Assembly: GCA_964532715.1 (NCBI GenBank)
Contig: CAZHIX010000055.1
Coordinates: 1-5,976 of the forward strand
Direction of reading: 5' to 3'
Length of the DNA stretch: 5,976 nucleotides
Origin: 1-14-0-10-45-29 sp964532715
Lineage (GTDB): Archaea > Micrarchaeota > Micrarchaeia > Anstonellales > Anstonellaceae
Shown: positions 1-5,401 of the stretch, piece after piece
Layout: each line of letters begins with the position of its first letter
How positions within the stretch are numbered: the stretch's first letter is position 1
Notes under the pieces: model-generated
Told to the model about the DNA's origin: nothing
Seen by the model: the letters and a program-made list of their open reading frames with translations, nothing else
Database searches by the model: none
Position numbers and translations under genes: made by a program

Positions 1-211
1 CTAGCGCAATTCCTCCTGATGTCATGCTAATAATTGTAATAACTGTGGCGATGATTAAAGACGCAATGACTTGTAGCAAAAACGCAATGGTATGAAATAT
101 AAGTCCATCTACAAATGTCGGGTTTTTCACCGCGACTATTTTTTCAATTGCCTTCTTGGGTTTTAATGTCAATATGTTCTTCCATATCTTCATATTAGCT
201 GAAAAATCCAT
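1..211 (-). CDS. Yip1-like multi-pass membrane protein, N-terminal part (cut by window edge)
   Basis: The frame is open from ATG at 211 down to the left edge and gives 70 residues. The first 38 residues nearly match those of the complete neighbour at 366-950 (MDFS..MKIW..ILTLKPK.AIEKI.AVKNPTF.DGL), so the two are tandem paralogues. The N-terminus is a basic amphipathic cytoplasmic segment, followed from about residue 37 by a hydrophobic helix. The start is supported by a GAGGAG Shine-Dalgarno sequence (217-222) five bases upstream of the ATG. Compared with its paralogue this copy carries seven extra residues in the first membrane helix. Yip1-domain proteins are five-helix membrane proteins; eukaryotic members act in vesicle trafficking, while the role of archaeal ones is unknown. 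The family assignment rests on the complete copy. The C-terminal two thirds lie outside the window. Confidence 0.8.
   Translation of the reverse strand, partial: MDFSANMKIWKNILTLKPKKAIEKIVAVKNPTFVDGLIFHTIAFLLQVIASLIIATVITIISMTSGGIAL
61..89. repeat. 8-bp direct repeat (ACGCAATG) with 21-nt period in the Yip1-like gene
   Basis: ACGCAATG occurs at 61-68 and again at 82-89, exactly 21 nt apart. The interval matches the seven codons that this paralogue has and the copy at 366-950 lacks. This is the footprint expected of an in-frame insertion or deletion by slippage between short repeats. Confidence 0.6.
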
Positions 212-242
212 TCAATCTCCTCGTGCAACTTTATTTGCTTAC

Positions 243-262
243 TCAATAAATTCTTGCACAAG
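243..262 (-). promoter_or_regulatory. Promoter of the edge Yip1-like gene with palindrome CTTGTGCAAG
   Basis: On the minus strand the near-palindrome CTTGTGCAAG (253-262) is followed directly by the TATA-like AATTTATTGA (243-252). The palindrome begins 42 bases from the ATG at 211. The same order and spacing appear in front of the second Yip1-like gene. The palindrome occupies the BRE position, so it may be a BRE variant or an operator that competes with TFB binding. Confidence 0.55.
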
Positions 263-330
263 ATAATTTTTAGACTGTTGTGCTGTCCTGATATTGCACA
301 AAAGTGGTGGTCTTCCTCATATTTATTCAC

Positions 331-358
331 AAAAAAAAAGAAATTAAAAATAAAAAAG
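331..358 (-). terminator. Poly-T terminator after the complete Yip1-like gene
   Basis: Read on the minus strand, just past the TAG at 366-368, there are T runs of 6 (352-357), 5 (346-350) and 9 (331-339). Archaeal RNA polymerase terminates at such T runs without needing a hairpin. It separates the two Yip1-like genes, in agreement with the separate promoter of the edge copy. Confidence 0.6.
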
Positions 359-365
359 ATGCAAA

Positions 366-950
366 CTATTGCATCATCGCAAGTCCTCCAATCGCTGTAG
401 CTATAAGTGCCCCGAAAAATATCATCGTGATTATTACTGGTACAATCCATGCAACTATTGACTTGAACGTGTCAAGAGCAAATATCTTAGATATAGCTAA
501 AACTTCTAAATAAATCACATAAATTTCAATCAATAATATAATTATTGAACCTACGCATGGGATAATTCCAACTATAGTGGCAACCGTGGCAGGAACCGAA
601 ATTGTAGCTATTGCATAATAAAGCGAGTTGAAATTTCCTTTTCCACCAAGAGCGTTTGCAATTGTAGTCATAAGAAATGCCATAATTATTGACCCGACGA
701 GGCCCAGCGGAATAACCAATAAGAACATCAATCCGCCACCAAGTCCTGCTTCTAAACTACCAAGTGCGGTTCCTCCCACCAGTGCCATACTAATAAAAGT
801 TACGGTCGCGCTGATTAACGATGCGATGATATAAAGCGTAAGTCCGTCCATAAACGTCGGGTTCTTTACTGCAATTATCTTCTCAATCGCTTCTTTTGGT
901 TTTAATGTTAATATACTCTCCCATATCTTCATACTAACTGAAAAATCCAT
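366..950 (-). CDS. Yip1-like five-helix membrane protein
   Basis: Complete 194-residue protein. A cytoplasmic N-terminus (1-35, rich in Lys and Glu) is followed by about five hydrophobic segments: roughly 36-62, 72-99, 108-129, 131-153 and 164-192. The Gly-rich turn LGGKGNF (101-107), the helix pair after it and the C-terminal pattern fit the Yip1 domain family (PF04893) as found in archaea; this was judged by eye, without a profile search. ATG at 950 is preferred to the in-frame TTG at 953 because AGGTGAT (954-960) ends three bases before the ATG, and TTG would leave no spacer. A T-run terminator follows the stop. The protein is a tandem paralogue of the gene cut by the left edge and is divergent from the TM2 gene. 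Function is unknown; a role in membrane organisation is only inferred. Confidence 0.85.
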   Translation of the reverse strand: MDFSVSMKIWESILTLKPKEAIEKIIAVKNPTFMDGLTLYIIASLISATVTFISMALVGGTALGSLEAGLGGGLMFLLVIPLGLVGSIIMAFLMTTIANALGGKGNFNSLYYAIATISVPATVATIVGIIPCVGSIIILLIEIYVIYLEVLAISKIFALDTFKSIVAWIVPVIITMIFFGALIATAIGGLAMMQ

Positions 951-980
951 CAAATCACCTGCATAACTTTACGCATCTGT

Positions 981-1000
981 TTAATAAAACCTTGCGCAAG
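981..1000 (-). promoter_or_regulatory. Promoter of the complete Yip1-like gene with palindrome CTTGCGCAAG
   Basis: On the minus strand the perfect 10-bp palindrome CTTGCGCAAG (991-1000) runs into the TATA-like GTTTTATTAA (981-990). The palindrome begins 41 bases from the ATG at 950, compared with 42 in the paralogue. Much of the flanking sequence has diverged while this block has stayed, which suggests selection on it. Confidence 0.6.
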
Positions 1001-1034
1001 ATCGCAACCGGCTAATTATGGCGTTATCAAAAGA

Positions 1035-1041
1035 TTTTTAA
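1035..1041 (+). promoter_or_regulatory. TATA box for the TM2 gene (leaderless transcript likely)
   Basis: TTTTTAA is centred 27 bases upstream of the GTG at 1065. Transcription would therefore begin at or next to the start codon. No Shine-Dalgarno sequence is visible before the GTG. Confidence 0.5.
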
Positions 1042-1064
1042 CCTCTCACGCGCAAATTCTGATT

Positions 1065-1487
1065 GTGAAATGTTTCAAACATAATAAAGAAGAAGCGGTT
1101 GGGAGTTGCACGAAATGCGGAAAAGGAATCTGTAATTCCTGTGCAGTAGATGTAATGAAGACTTTATATTGCAAAGATTGTGCGTCTGAAGGAAATATTA
1201 GAACACGCGATGTCAATACTAGTTCGAGGGTCAGAAAGGATCCGGGTATTGCCGCGCTTCTAAGTTTAGTTTTTATAGGTGCCGGGCAGATTTACAACGG
1301 TCAATTAGATAAATTTGTGTTATTGTGGGGACTAAGTTTAATGGTAATTATTGTGAGTACAGTATTAATGTGGCTTTTTGTTGGGTGTGTTACTATTCTT
1401 GCAGTTATCCCAATATGGCTGTACGGTATATACGATGCATATAATTCCGCAGTGGAACTGAATAGACAAAACGGTCATGACAACTAA
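1065..1487 (+). CDS. B-box-type zinc finger plus TM2-domain membrane protein
   Basis: 140 residues starting at GTG. Residues 1-40 form a B-box-like zinc-binding domain with ligands Cys3, His6, Cys15, Cys18, Cys23, Cys26, Cys36 and Cys39, probably two zinc sites. A polar linker (41-58) leads to a TM2 domain (PF05154): KDPGIAALLSLVFIGAGQIY at 58-77, the second hydrophobic stretch at about 84-117, and the closing IPIWLYGIYDAYNSA at 115-129. The protein has two or three membrane passes and probably a cytoplasmic zinc finger. This architecture is widespread in bacteria and archaea but without a firm function; protein-protein contact at the membrane is a reasonable guess. The GTG start fits a leaderless transcript. 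It is divergent from the Yip1-like gene, with a 114-nt shared intergenic region. A 9-T terminator follows. Confidence 0.88.
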   Translation: MKCFKHNKEEAVGSCTKCGKGICNSCAVDVMKTLYCKDCASEGNIRTRDVNTSSRVRKDPGIAALLSLVFIGAGQIYNGQLDKFVLLWGLSLMVIIVSTVLMWLFVGCVTILAVIPIWLYGIYDAYNSAVELNRQNGHDN

Positions 1488-1534
1488 AACTGTTTGATTA
1501 GCATCTCTAAAATTAGTTGTGTTTTGTAAAATTG

Positions 1535-1543
1535 TTTTTTTTT
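1535..1543 (+). terminator. Poly-T terminator after the TM2 gene
   Basis: A run of nine T lies 48 nt past the TAA of the TM2 gene and before the promoter of the PadR operon. It is a typical archaeal intrinsic terminator. Confidence 0.6.
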
Positions 1544-1596
1544 CAAAATATTAGCTTAATTTAAGTCGCATCTGTAATGTATCTATTTTAGATATA

Positions 1597-1605
1597 TTTA
1601 TATTA
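1597..1605 (+). promoter_or_regulatory. TATA box of the PadR operon (leaderless first gene likely)
   Basis: TTTATATTA is centred 26 bases upstream of the ATG at 1627, in an AT-rich block (1583-1606). This distance puts the transcript start at the initiation codon. The region from 1597 to 1627 is also where an autoregulating PadR protein would be expected to bind, but no clear dyad operator is visible. Confidence 0.6.
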
Positions 1606-1626
1606 TGTCTGTGCACTAATGTACGT

Positions 1627-1989
1627 ATGAACAAACCCCACTCAAGCTCCAGTATAGGTCAGGCGCTAACAAGAACATTTATTCTTTATAGTTGTTTGAA
1701 AAAACCAAAAAGCGGATATAACCTGTTATCTCAAGGCAAAGAAATATTTCTTACAAATTGGAGTGCAGGCTCATTTTATCCGCATCTTCGTTTTCTTCTA
1801 AACGAGAAATTACTCACTAAAAAAAATACTGGTTCAAAACGTATCACTTATGAATACTATACTACTCGTGATGGAGTCGCATACCTAAATCACATCTCAA
1901 CTTATTTTAAACATCCTTCAATCTGTGAATTTTTTAATGCACTAATCTCTGGTGATTTTAATGAAACTGTTAAAGAAACTAAACAATAG
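1627..1989 (+). CDS. PadR-family winged-helix transcriptional regulator
   Basis: 120 residues, the usual size of the short PadR group. The winged helix-turn-helix spans about residues 15-80. The family hallmarks are visible: FILYSCL, then KSGYNLL (28-34; the GY of the PadR motif), WSAGSFYPHLRFLLNEKLL (45-63; family consensus W..GSiYP.L..Le..GLi), and a basic wing with KRITYEYYTTRDG (71-83). The C-terminal part (84-120) would be the dimerisation helix. PadR proteins are usually repressors of neighbouring membrane or efflux genes, often their own. Here the gene is first in an operon with a secreted Ig-like protein and a YhgE/Pip-like membrane protein, so it probably controls both. The next gene begins inside its last 29 nt. 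No Shine-Dalgarno sequence precedes the ATG; TATA spacing suggests a leaderless mRNA. Confidence 0.88.
   Translation: MNKPHSSSSIGQALTRTFILYSCLKKPKSGYNLLSQGKEIFLTNWSAGSFYPHLRFLLNEKLLTKKNTGSKRITYEYYTTRDGVAYLNHISTYFKHPSICEFFNALISGDFNETVKETKQ
1951..1956 (+). promoter_or_regulatory. Shine-Dalgarno site deciding the start of the Ig-like protein
   Basis: GGTGAT lies four bases upstream of the ATG at 1961 and can pair with the archaeal 16S 3' end. An alternative in-frame GTG at 1952 is part of this site and so is unlikely to be the start. The site is inside the PadR coding sequence. Confidence 0.7.
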
Positions 1990-3112
1990 TCTTAATTATC
2001 CGTATTTTCTTCTCACGGTATTTCTTTTATCTATGTCTAGTTTTACTTTTTGTGCAAATACTCACATTTCAAGTTTTCACACCGATCCTGCTACTCTTCG
2101 CGCAAATCAGGATTTTACTTTATTTTTTACACTAAAAAATGATATGGAAATCGGAATAGATAATATTAGTATGTCCTTTGAGTGTTCGGATAGTTTTGTT
2201 TGTCCTGCAAATACTAGCACATCTATGTCTTCTTATGGTCTTGTTGAGCTTGCAATACCTATTCAAAACAATGCAATCTCTGGGTTGCATCAAATAAATT
2301 TAAGTTGGACTGATGGCTCTTACAACATGGGGCTTGATGAAAACCAAACTCCTCTTTCTACTTCAAAGACTCTAAAAAATACCTTCACGCTCTTAGTTCG
2401 TCAATCTGCTATAAGTAGCATTTCTTCAACTACGAACTTAATCTTCAATCAAAAAAATAATTTTAATATAAATATTAGTGCGCATGATCTGAACAATGTT
2501 CGCGTATCTCTTTATTCCTCTTGCATGGCATTTGACAATTCACTATTCTATTTTTCGTCTTTAAATAAAACCACGAGTCTTGACACCTCTGTCTTTGTAA
2601 ACTGTAAACCTGGTTCTGCAGATCTTTCGCTTACGTTGCAATCAGACGAGCTTAATGCTCAAATTCCACTCGGTGTTTATGTACAAAAAATACCTCAATC
2701 AAACCTTGAGCTTGAGTTCTTATCTCCGTCTATTTATTGTTCAAAAGATAATCTTCAAATAAAACTAACAAATAACAAGGAATCGGCCGAAAAACTTTAT
2801 CTAATGGTTTTACCTACCTCAACAATCCGTTCCTCCGATATGCTTTATCTTGGTGATTTTCAAAATGAACGCATTGCCTATGTTCAGGTGCAAGCACAAG
2901 AAGTTGGAAATCAGCCAATAAGTATTGAAGCACGTTGGGTGGAAAACGGAGTACCATTTACCAAAGTATGGCAAAAAATTATTACTGTAAATCAAAAACC
3001 ACCCGCTCAAATTCCATCATCATTTATCGCATCAATTATTGGATTGGTGATATTATGCATCATTTGGATGACATATTCAAAGACTTCAATATCATTTTTC
3101 AAAAAAGGTTAA
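1961..3112 (+). CDS. Secreted, C-terminally membrane-anchored protein with Ig-like (S-layer/CARDB-type) domains
   Basis: 383 residues. A Lys-rich N-terminus and hydrophobic stretch (about 13-31, ending SFTFCA) form a Sec signal peptide with probable cleavage after Ala32. Three beta-rich segments follow: about 33-145 (starts SSFHTDPATLRANQDFTL, typical of the CARDB/COG1361 S-layer-type Ig fold), about 147-235 and about 238-348. A hydrophobic helix (about 351-371, IPSSFIASIIGLVILCIIW) and a basic tail ending FFKKG anchor it with the body outside. Several N-X-S/T sequons (for example NIS, NTS, NLS, NKT) and scattered cysteines fit an extracellular protein. It overlaps PadR by 29 nt and the next gene by 58 nt. 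A surface or periplasmic partner of the YhgE-like protein is inferred from the operon. The signal peptide and anchor are seen directly; the exact fold is not. Confidence 0.8.
   Translation: MKLLKKLNNSLNYPYFLLTVFLLSMSSFTFCANTHISSFHTDPATLRANQDFTLFFTLKNDMEIGIDNISMSFECSDSFVCPANTSTSMSSYGLVELAIPIQNNAISGLHQINLSWTDGSYNMGLDENQTPLSTSKTLKNTFTLLVRQSAISSISSTTNLIFNQKNNFNINISAHDLNNVRVSLYSSCMAFDNSLFYFSSLNKTTSLDTSVFVNCKPGSADLSLTLQSDELNAQIPLGVYVQKIPQSNLELEFLSPSIYCSKDNLQIKLTNNKESAEKLYLMVLPTSTIRSSDMLYLGDFQNERIAYVQVQAQEVGNQPISIEARWVENGVPFTKVWQKIITVNQKPPAQIPSSFIASIIGLVILCIIWMTYSKTSISFFKKG
3046..3051 (+). promoter_or_regulatory. Shine-Dalgarno site deciding the start of the YhgE/Pip-like protein
   Basis: GGTGAT sits three bases before the ATG at 3055, the same arrangement as for the preceding gene and the Yip1-like gene. 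The alternative ATG at 3112, which overlaps the preceding stop codon, has only a weak AGG upstream. Confidence 0.7.
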
Positions 3113-4908
3113 TGAGTAGTGGGCTTTTATTAGTCCCAGCACTTGTTTTCTTGCTTTATGTTGGCGCTTTTTATCAGCCGATGGATAATGCAAAAGACAC
3201 GTTAGTGCTATTTGTAAATCTGGATGGCACAGCGCTTTCTCAAACTGTTGAGTCCGCAATACTCTCAAGTGGAGTTTACAAATTTCAAACTGTTTCACTA
3301 GATTATGCAATAAACGAGGTAAATGAAGCTCGTGCTTGGGGTGCACTAATAATACCTGCGGGTTTTGAAGAGCATTTGTATTCTGATGCAGGCGCACAAC
3401 TTATTCTTTTAGCAGATGATTCGCATTCTTATATCATTTCAAAATCTATGCAACCAACTATGATGGTTCTTACTTCAAAAATAAATGCACAAATTTTACA
3501 TTCTGCCCTAGAATCTGCATCAAGCGGTATGGTGGTTGCTTCAAGACAAGAAGCGTATAGTACGCAATCTCTAAACCTGTTGTATTCTGCATCAAATCAA
3601 CTACAAATTGCTCAATCACAAATATTATTCCAAACTAAAAAACTTTCAGATTATCAGTCTGAACTTGCATCGTCAAATCTAAAACTACAATCAAATCTTA
3701 AAACTAGTGTGCAGGCAAGTTGGGCTCTTACTGATGGGGCAGGTAAATTACGAGACGGCTCAAATTCATTATCCTCTGGTTTATTATCTATTAAAAACGG
3801 TTCAAGTCAAATTTTAAGTGTAAACTCTCAACTCTCCTCTGTTCTTTCAAATGCGTATGCAACTGTCGATTCAATGCCAAATTCAAGTTCAAAGAATCAA
3901 ACGCTTGTTCTCTTATCTACTGCTAAAACAATTGCACAAATTCAAAATAGTGGTTTAGTGTCTTTAGAATCAGGTGCATCTTCTGCTTATTTAGCGAGCA
4001 GAACTCTTCACTCTAGTCTTGAAACGCTTAGTACCAAATCTGGCGATTTGACTAATGGTCTGATACGAATAAGAAGTGCGCATCTTTTATCTACTAATTC
4101 AATTTCTGAGATGTCTTTGAGCACAAACACTTTATCATCCGCATTTGGCAATATTCAAACTGCAAGTGAGCAAATTGGTTCATCTACTGTTTTGCTCGCT
4201 TCAAAATCGGCATCTCTTTCTTCTTCTTTATCTGATGGTTCAAATCAACTTGAAATCGGTGGAATATCTCTAAGAATAGCTGAATCAAATTATGCTGATT
4301 ATGGAACATTTTTTGCAACTGCCTTTATCAGTCTTGGGCTTTTCTTTGGAGGCGCGTCTGCGTACATTTTTTGTTCTTTAAGTAAATTGCGTCATCCTAC
4401 AATATACTCACTTGTTTTTGCATCAATTCAATGTACTATTTTGCTTTGTATATACGCTCTAATGAGTTTTCCAATCCGTTGCGGTGAATATGAACTGCTT
4501 CTGATAATGTTTCTATCTTCGTTAGTCTTCATCCTAATGACGCGTATGATTGTTCGCATAGTCTCTCCAATCTTTGAAGCACAACATCTTTCACTTTATT
4601 CTCCAATTCTTTCTCTTTTGGCAGTTTTTATGATAAGTTCTGGGGGTGCAATGTGGCCTCAGCATACTTTAGAATCTCCATTTTCCTTGTTTACTCCATA
4701 TATTCCAATGTATTATACAGTTTCTGCAACTCGTGCAAATGCGCTTGCTTGTATGTGGCCATCTTCAGATTTACAAATGATTTTGTTCTTCTGTTCAATT
4801 TTTTGGATAACTGTTGAACTTGCAGATCATGTGCGCCCAAAAGTTTTTGCACGATTTTTCAAAAGAAGCGCAAGTCTGTCAGTCAAAAACAAACAAAGTA
4901 AAATCTAA
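3055..4908 (+). CDS. YhgE/Pip-like ABC-2-type membrane protein
   Basis: 617 residues. A short basic cytoplasmic N-terminus leads to TM1 (about 22-40). The large external domain (41 to about 415) begins with the YhgE/ABC-2 pattern: LVLFVNLDGTALSQ, then ARAWGALIIPAGFEEHLYS, matching the family's 'VN.DG ... A...V.IP..F...L'. It then becomes a Ser/Gln/Leu-rich helical region with the typical L..G spacing (LTDGAGKLRDGSNSLSSGL at 225-243, and again near 400-412). The C-terminus has five more membrane segments at about 417-441, 449-471, 480-500, 511-533 and 573-593, with a short Pro-rich segment near 548-556. Six helices in a 1+5 layout is the ABC-2 permease topology. No ATPase motif is present here or in the neighbouring genes. 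YhgE/Pip proteins include the lactococcal phage-infection protein and putative exporters; the substrate is unknown. It is the last gene of the PadR operon. Confidence 0.82.
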   Translation: MHHLDDIFKDFNIIFQKRLMSSGLLLVPALVFLLYVGAFYQPMDNAKDTLVLFVNLDGTALSQTVESAILSSGVYKFQTVSLDYAINEVNEARAWGALIIPAGFEEHLYSDAGAQLILLADDSHSYIISKSMQPTMMVLTSKINAQILHSALESASSGMVVASRQEAYSTQSLNLLYSASNQLQIAQSQILFQTKKLSDYQSELASSNLKLQSNLKTSVQASWALTDGAGKLRDGSNSLSSGLLSIKNGSSQILSVNSQLSSVLSNAYATVDSMPNSSSKNQTLVLLSTAKTIAQIQNSGLVSLESGASSAYLASRTLHSSLETLSTKSGDLTNGLIRIRSAHLLSTNSISEMSLSTNTLSSAFGNIQTASEQIGSSTVLLASKSASLSSSLSDGSNQLEIGGISLRIAESNYADYGTFFATAFISLGLFFGGASAYIFCSLSKLRHPTIYSLVFASIQCTILLCIYALMSFPIRCGEYELLLIMFLSSLVFILMTRMIVRIVSPIFEAQHLSLYSPILSLLAVFMISSGGAMWPQHTLESPFSLFTPYIPMYYTVSATRANALACMWPSSDLQMILFFCSIFWITVELADHVRPKVFARFFKRSASLSVKNKQSKI

Positions 4909-4933
4909 AAAATCACTCAAGCGCGCGCATTTT

Positions 4934-5043
4934 AGGGTGTTGCGTTTTATATCTGAGCCACCCGTTTTTTGGAAAACAACAATTTTTGCACAAATTCACG
5001 AATTGAATTTGACTAAATTTTGCGGTTAATTATGCAACACCCT
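4934..5043. repeat. Inverted-repeat element that can fold as a three-way junction
   Basis: AGGGTGTTGC (4934-4943) is perfectly complementary to GCAACACCCT (5034-5043). The 90-nt interior holds two further hairpins: GTTTT/AAAAC around TTGG (4964-4977) and CAAATTC/GAATTTG around a 7-nt loop (4991-5011). Candidates are a 3' UTR structure of the operon, a small non-coding RNA, or a short mobile or palindromic element. No promoter is evident on either strand. Pairing is seen directly; any function is inferred. Confidence 0.45.
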
Positions 5044-5184
5044 AGCGCATTTCTAATGTGTGCGCATGTTTATTCTAATTCAAATTAAAACAGAATGCAA
5101 AGAACGCTTGTTGGCATTGGTTTTTCATCAATTCAATCAAGCAAAAAATCCAAAAAAGCGGTCGAGAACGTGTGTTTATCTTCT

Positions 5185-5213
5185 AAAATTTATGAGCGAA
5201 GCGAATAAATTTT
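5185..5213 (-). terminator. Hairpin abutting the tRNA-Ser 3' end, possible terminator or processing signal
   Basis: Perfect 9-bp inverted repeat AAAATTTAT (5185-5193) and ATAAATTTT (5205-5213) with an 11-nt GAGCGAAGCGA loop that can close further through GC/GC. On the minus strand it begins at the base right after tRNA position 73 and its far arm ends in four T. It may terminate the tRNA transcript or guide 3' processing. Confidence 0.5.
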
Positions 5214-5300
5214 CGCCGGAGGGGAGATTTGAACTCCCGAAAGGATTTCTCCTAAACAGGTTAGCAACCTGCCGCACTAACCAGGCTATGCGACCCCAGC
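5214..5300 (-). tRNA. tRNA-Ser(GCT)
   Basis: An 87-nt class II tRNA read on the minus strand. The acceptor GCTGGGG pairs with CTCCGGC (7 bp with two G-T pairs). The D stem is GCA/TGC, with GG in the D loop. The anticodon stem GCAGG/CCTGT closes the loop TTGCTAA, so the anticodon is GCT (5263-5265), which reads AGC and AGT serine codons. The long variable arm is AGGA-GAAA-TCCT, a serine hallmark. The T arm is GGGAG/CTCCC with loop TTCAAAT. The discriminator is G73, as in archaeal serine tRNAs. CCA is not encoded. No intron is present. Confidence 0.95.
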
Positions 5301-5317
5301 ACTAAACTTTGGTTTAC

Positions 5318-5329
5318 GTATATATTCTT
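5318..5329 (-). promoter_or_regulatory. TATA box and BRE of tRNA-Ser
   Basis: On the minus strand AAGAATATATAC (5318-5329) combines a purine-rich BRE and a TATA box. It is centred a little over 20 bases from the tRNA 5' end, so the transcript would have little or no leader. Confidence 0.65.
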
Positions 5330-5330
5330 A

Positions 5331-5386
5331 GTGCAAATTAAAAAGGATTTTTTGCACATTTTTCAAATTTACTCTTACATCCTTTT
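5331..5386 (-). terminator. Terminator region of the SRP RNA
   Basis: Downstream of the SRP RNA on the minus strand, two alternative foldings are possible. AAAAGGAT (complement of 5379-5386) can pair with ATCCTTTT (complement of 5341-5348), followed by T5-AA-T3. Alternatively GTGCAAA/TTTGCAC (5351-5357 with 5331-5337) forms a 7-bp stem. The T-rich stretch at 5335-5344 is the likely stop point, just before the tRNA promoter. Confidence 0.45.
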
Positions 5387-5401
5387 CTTTCACATTAATT
5401 T

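Larger units (their letters stand above)
4909..5213. other. 305-nt region without a credible gene
   Basis: Open frames here (4814-5029 and 5060-5305 on the plus strand) overlap the YhgE-like gene or the tRNA, have no ribosome binding site and encode no recognisable protein. The region holds a GC alternation (GCGCGCGC, 4921-4928), a structured inverted-repeat element (4934-5043), a stretch from 5044 to 5184 in which I see nothing convincing, and a hairpin at 5185-5213. No clear T-run terminator follows the YhgE-like gene except T6 at 4965-4970. Confidence 0.6.

Noticed and set aside
2935..3054. Upstream extension of the YhgE-like gene to an earlier GTG
   Set aside because: The added residues are polar and unlike the family, and GGTGAT directly before the ATG at 3055 marks the true start.
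3092..3397. Minus-strand 101-codon open frame
   Set aside because: It is antisense to the strongly supported YhgE-like gene, with a His/Leu-rich composition typical of a shadow frame.
4814..5029. Plus-strand 71-codon open frame
   Set aside because: It starts inside the YhgE-like gene in another frame and crosses the inverted-repeat element. No ribosome site or domain is seen.
5083..5135. Possible C/D-box guide RNA on the minus strand (TTGATGA near 5130)
   Set aside because: The C-box-like heptamer has the wrong first base and no CTGA D box follows at a suitable distance.
5060..5305. Plus-strand 81-codon open frame
   Set aside because: It runs antisense through the whole tRNA-Ser, and the encoded residues are simply the tRNA complement. 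No start signal is present.
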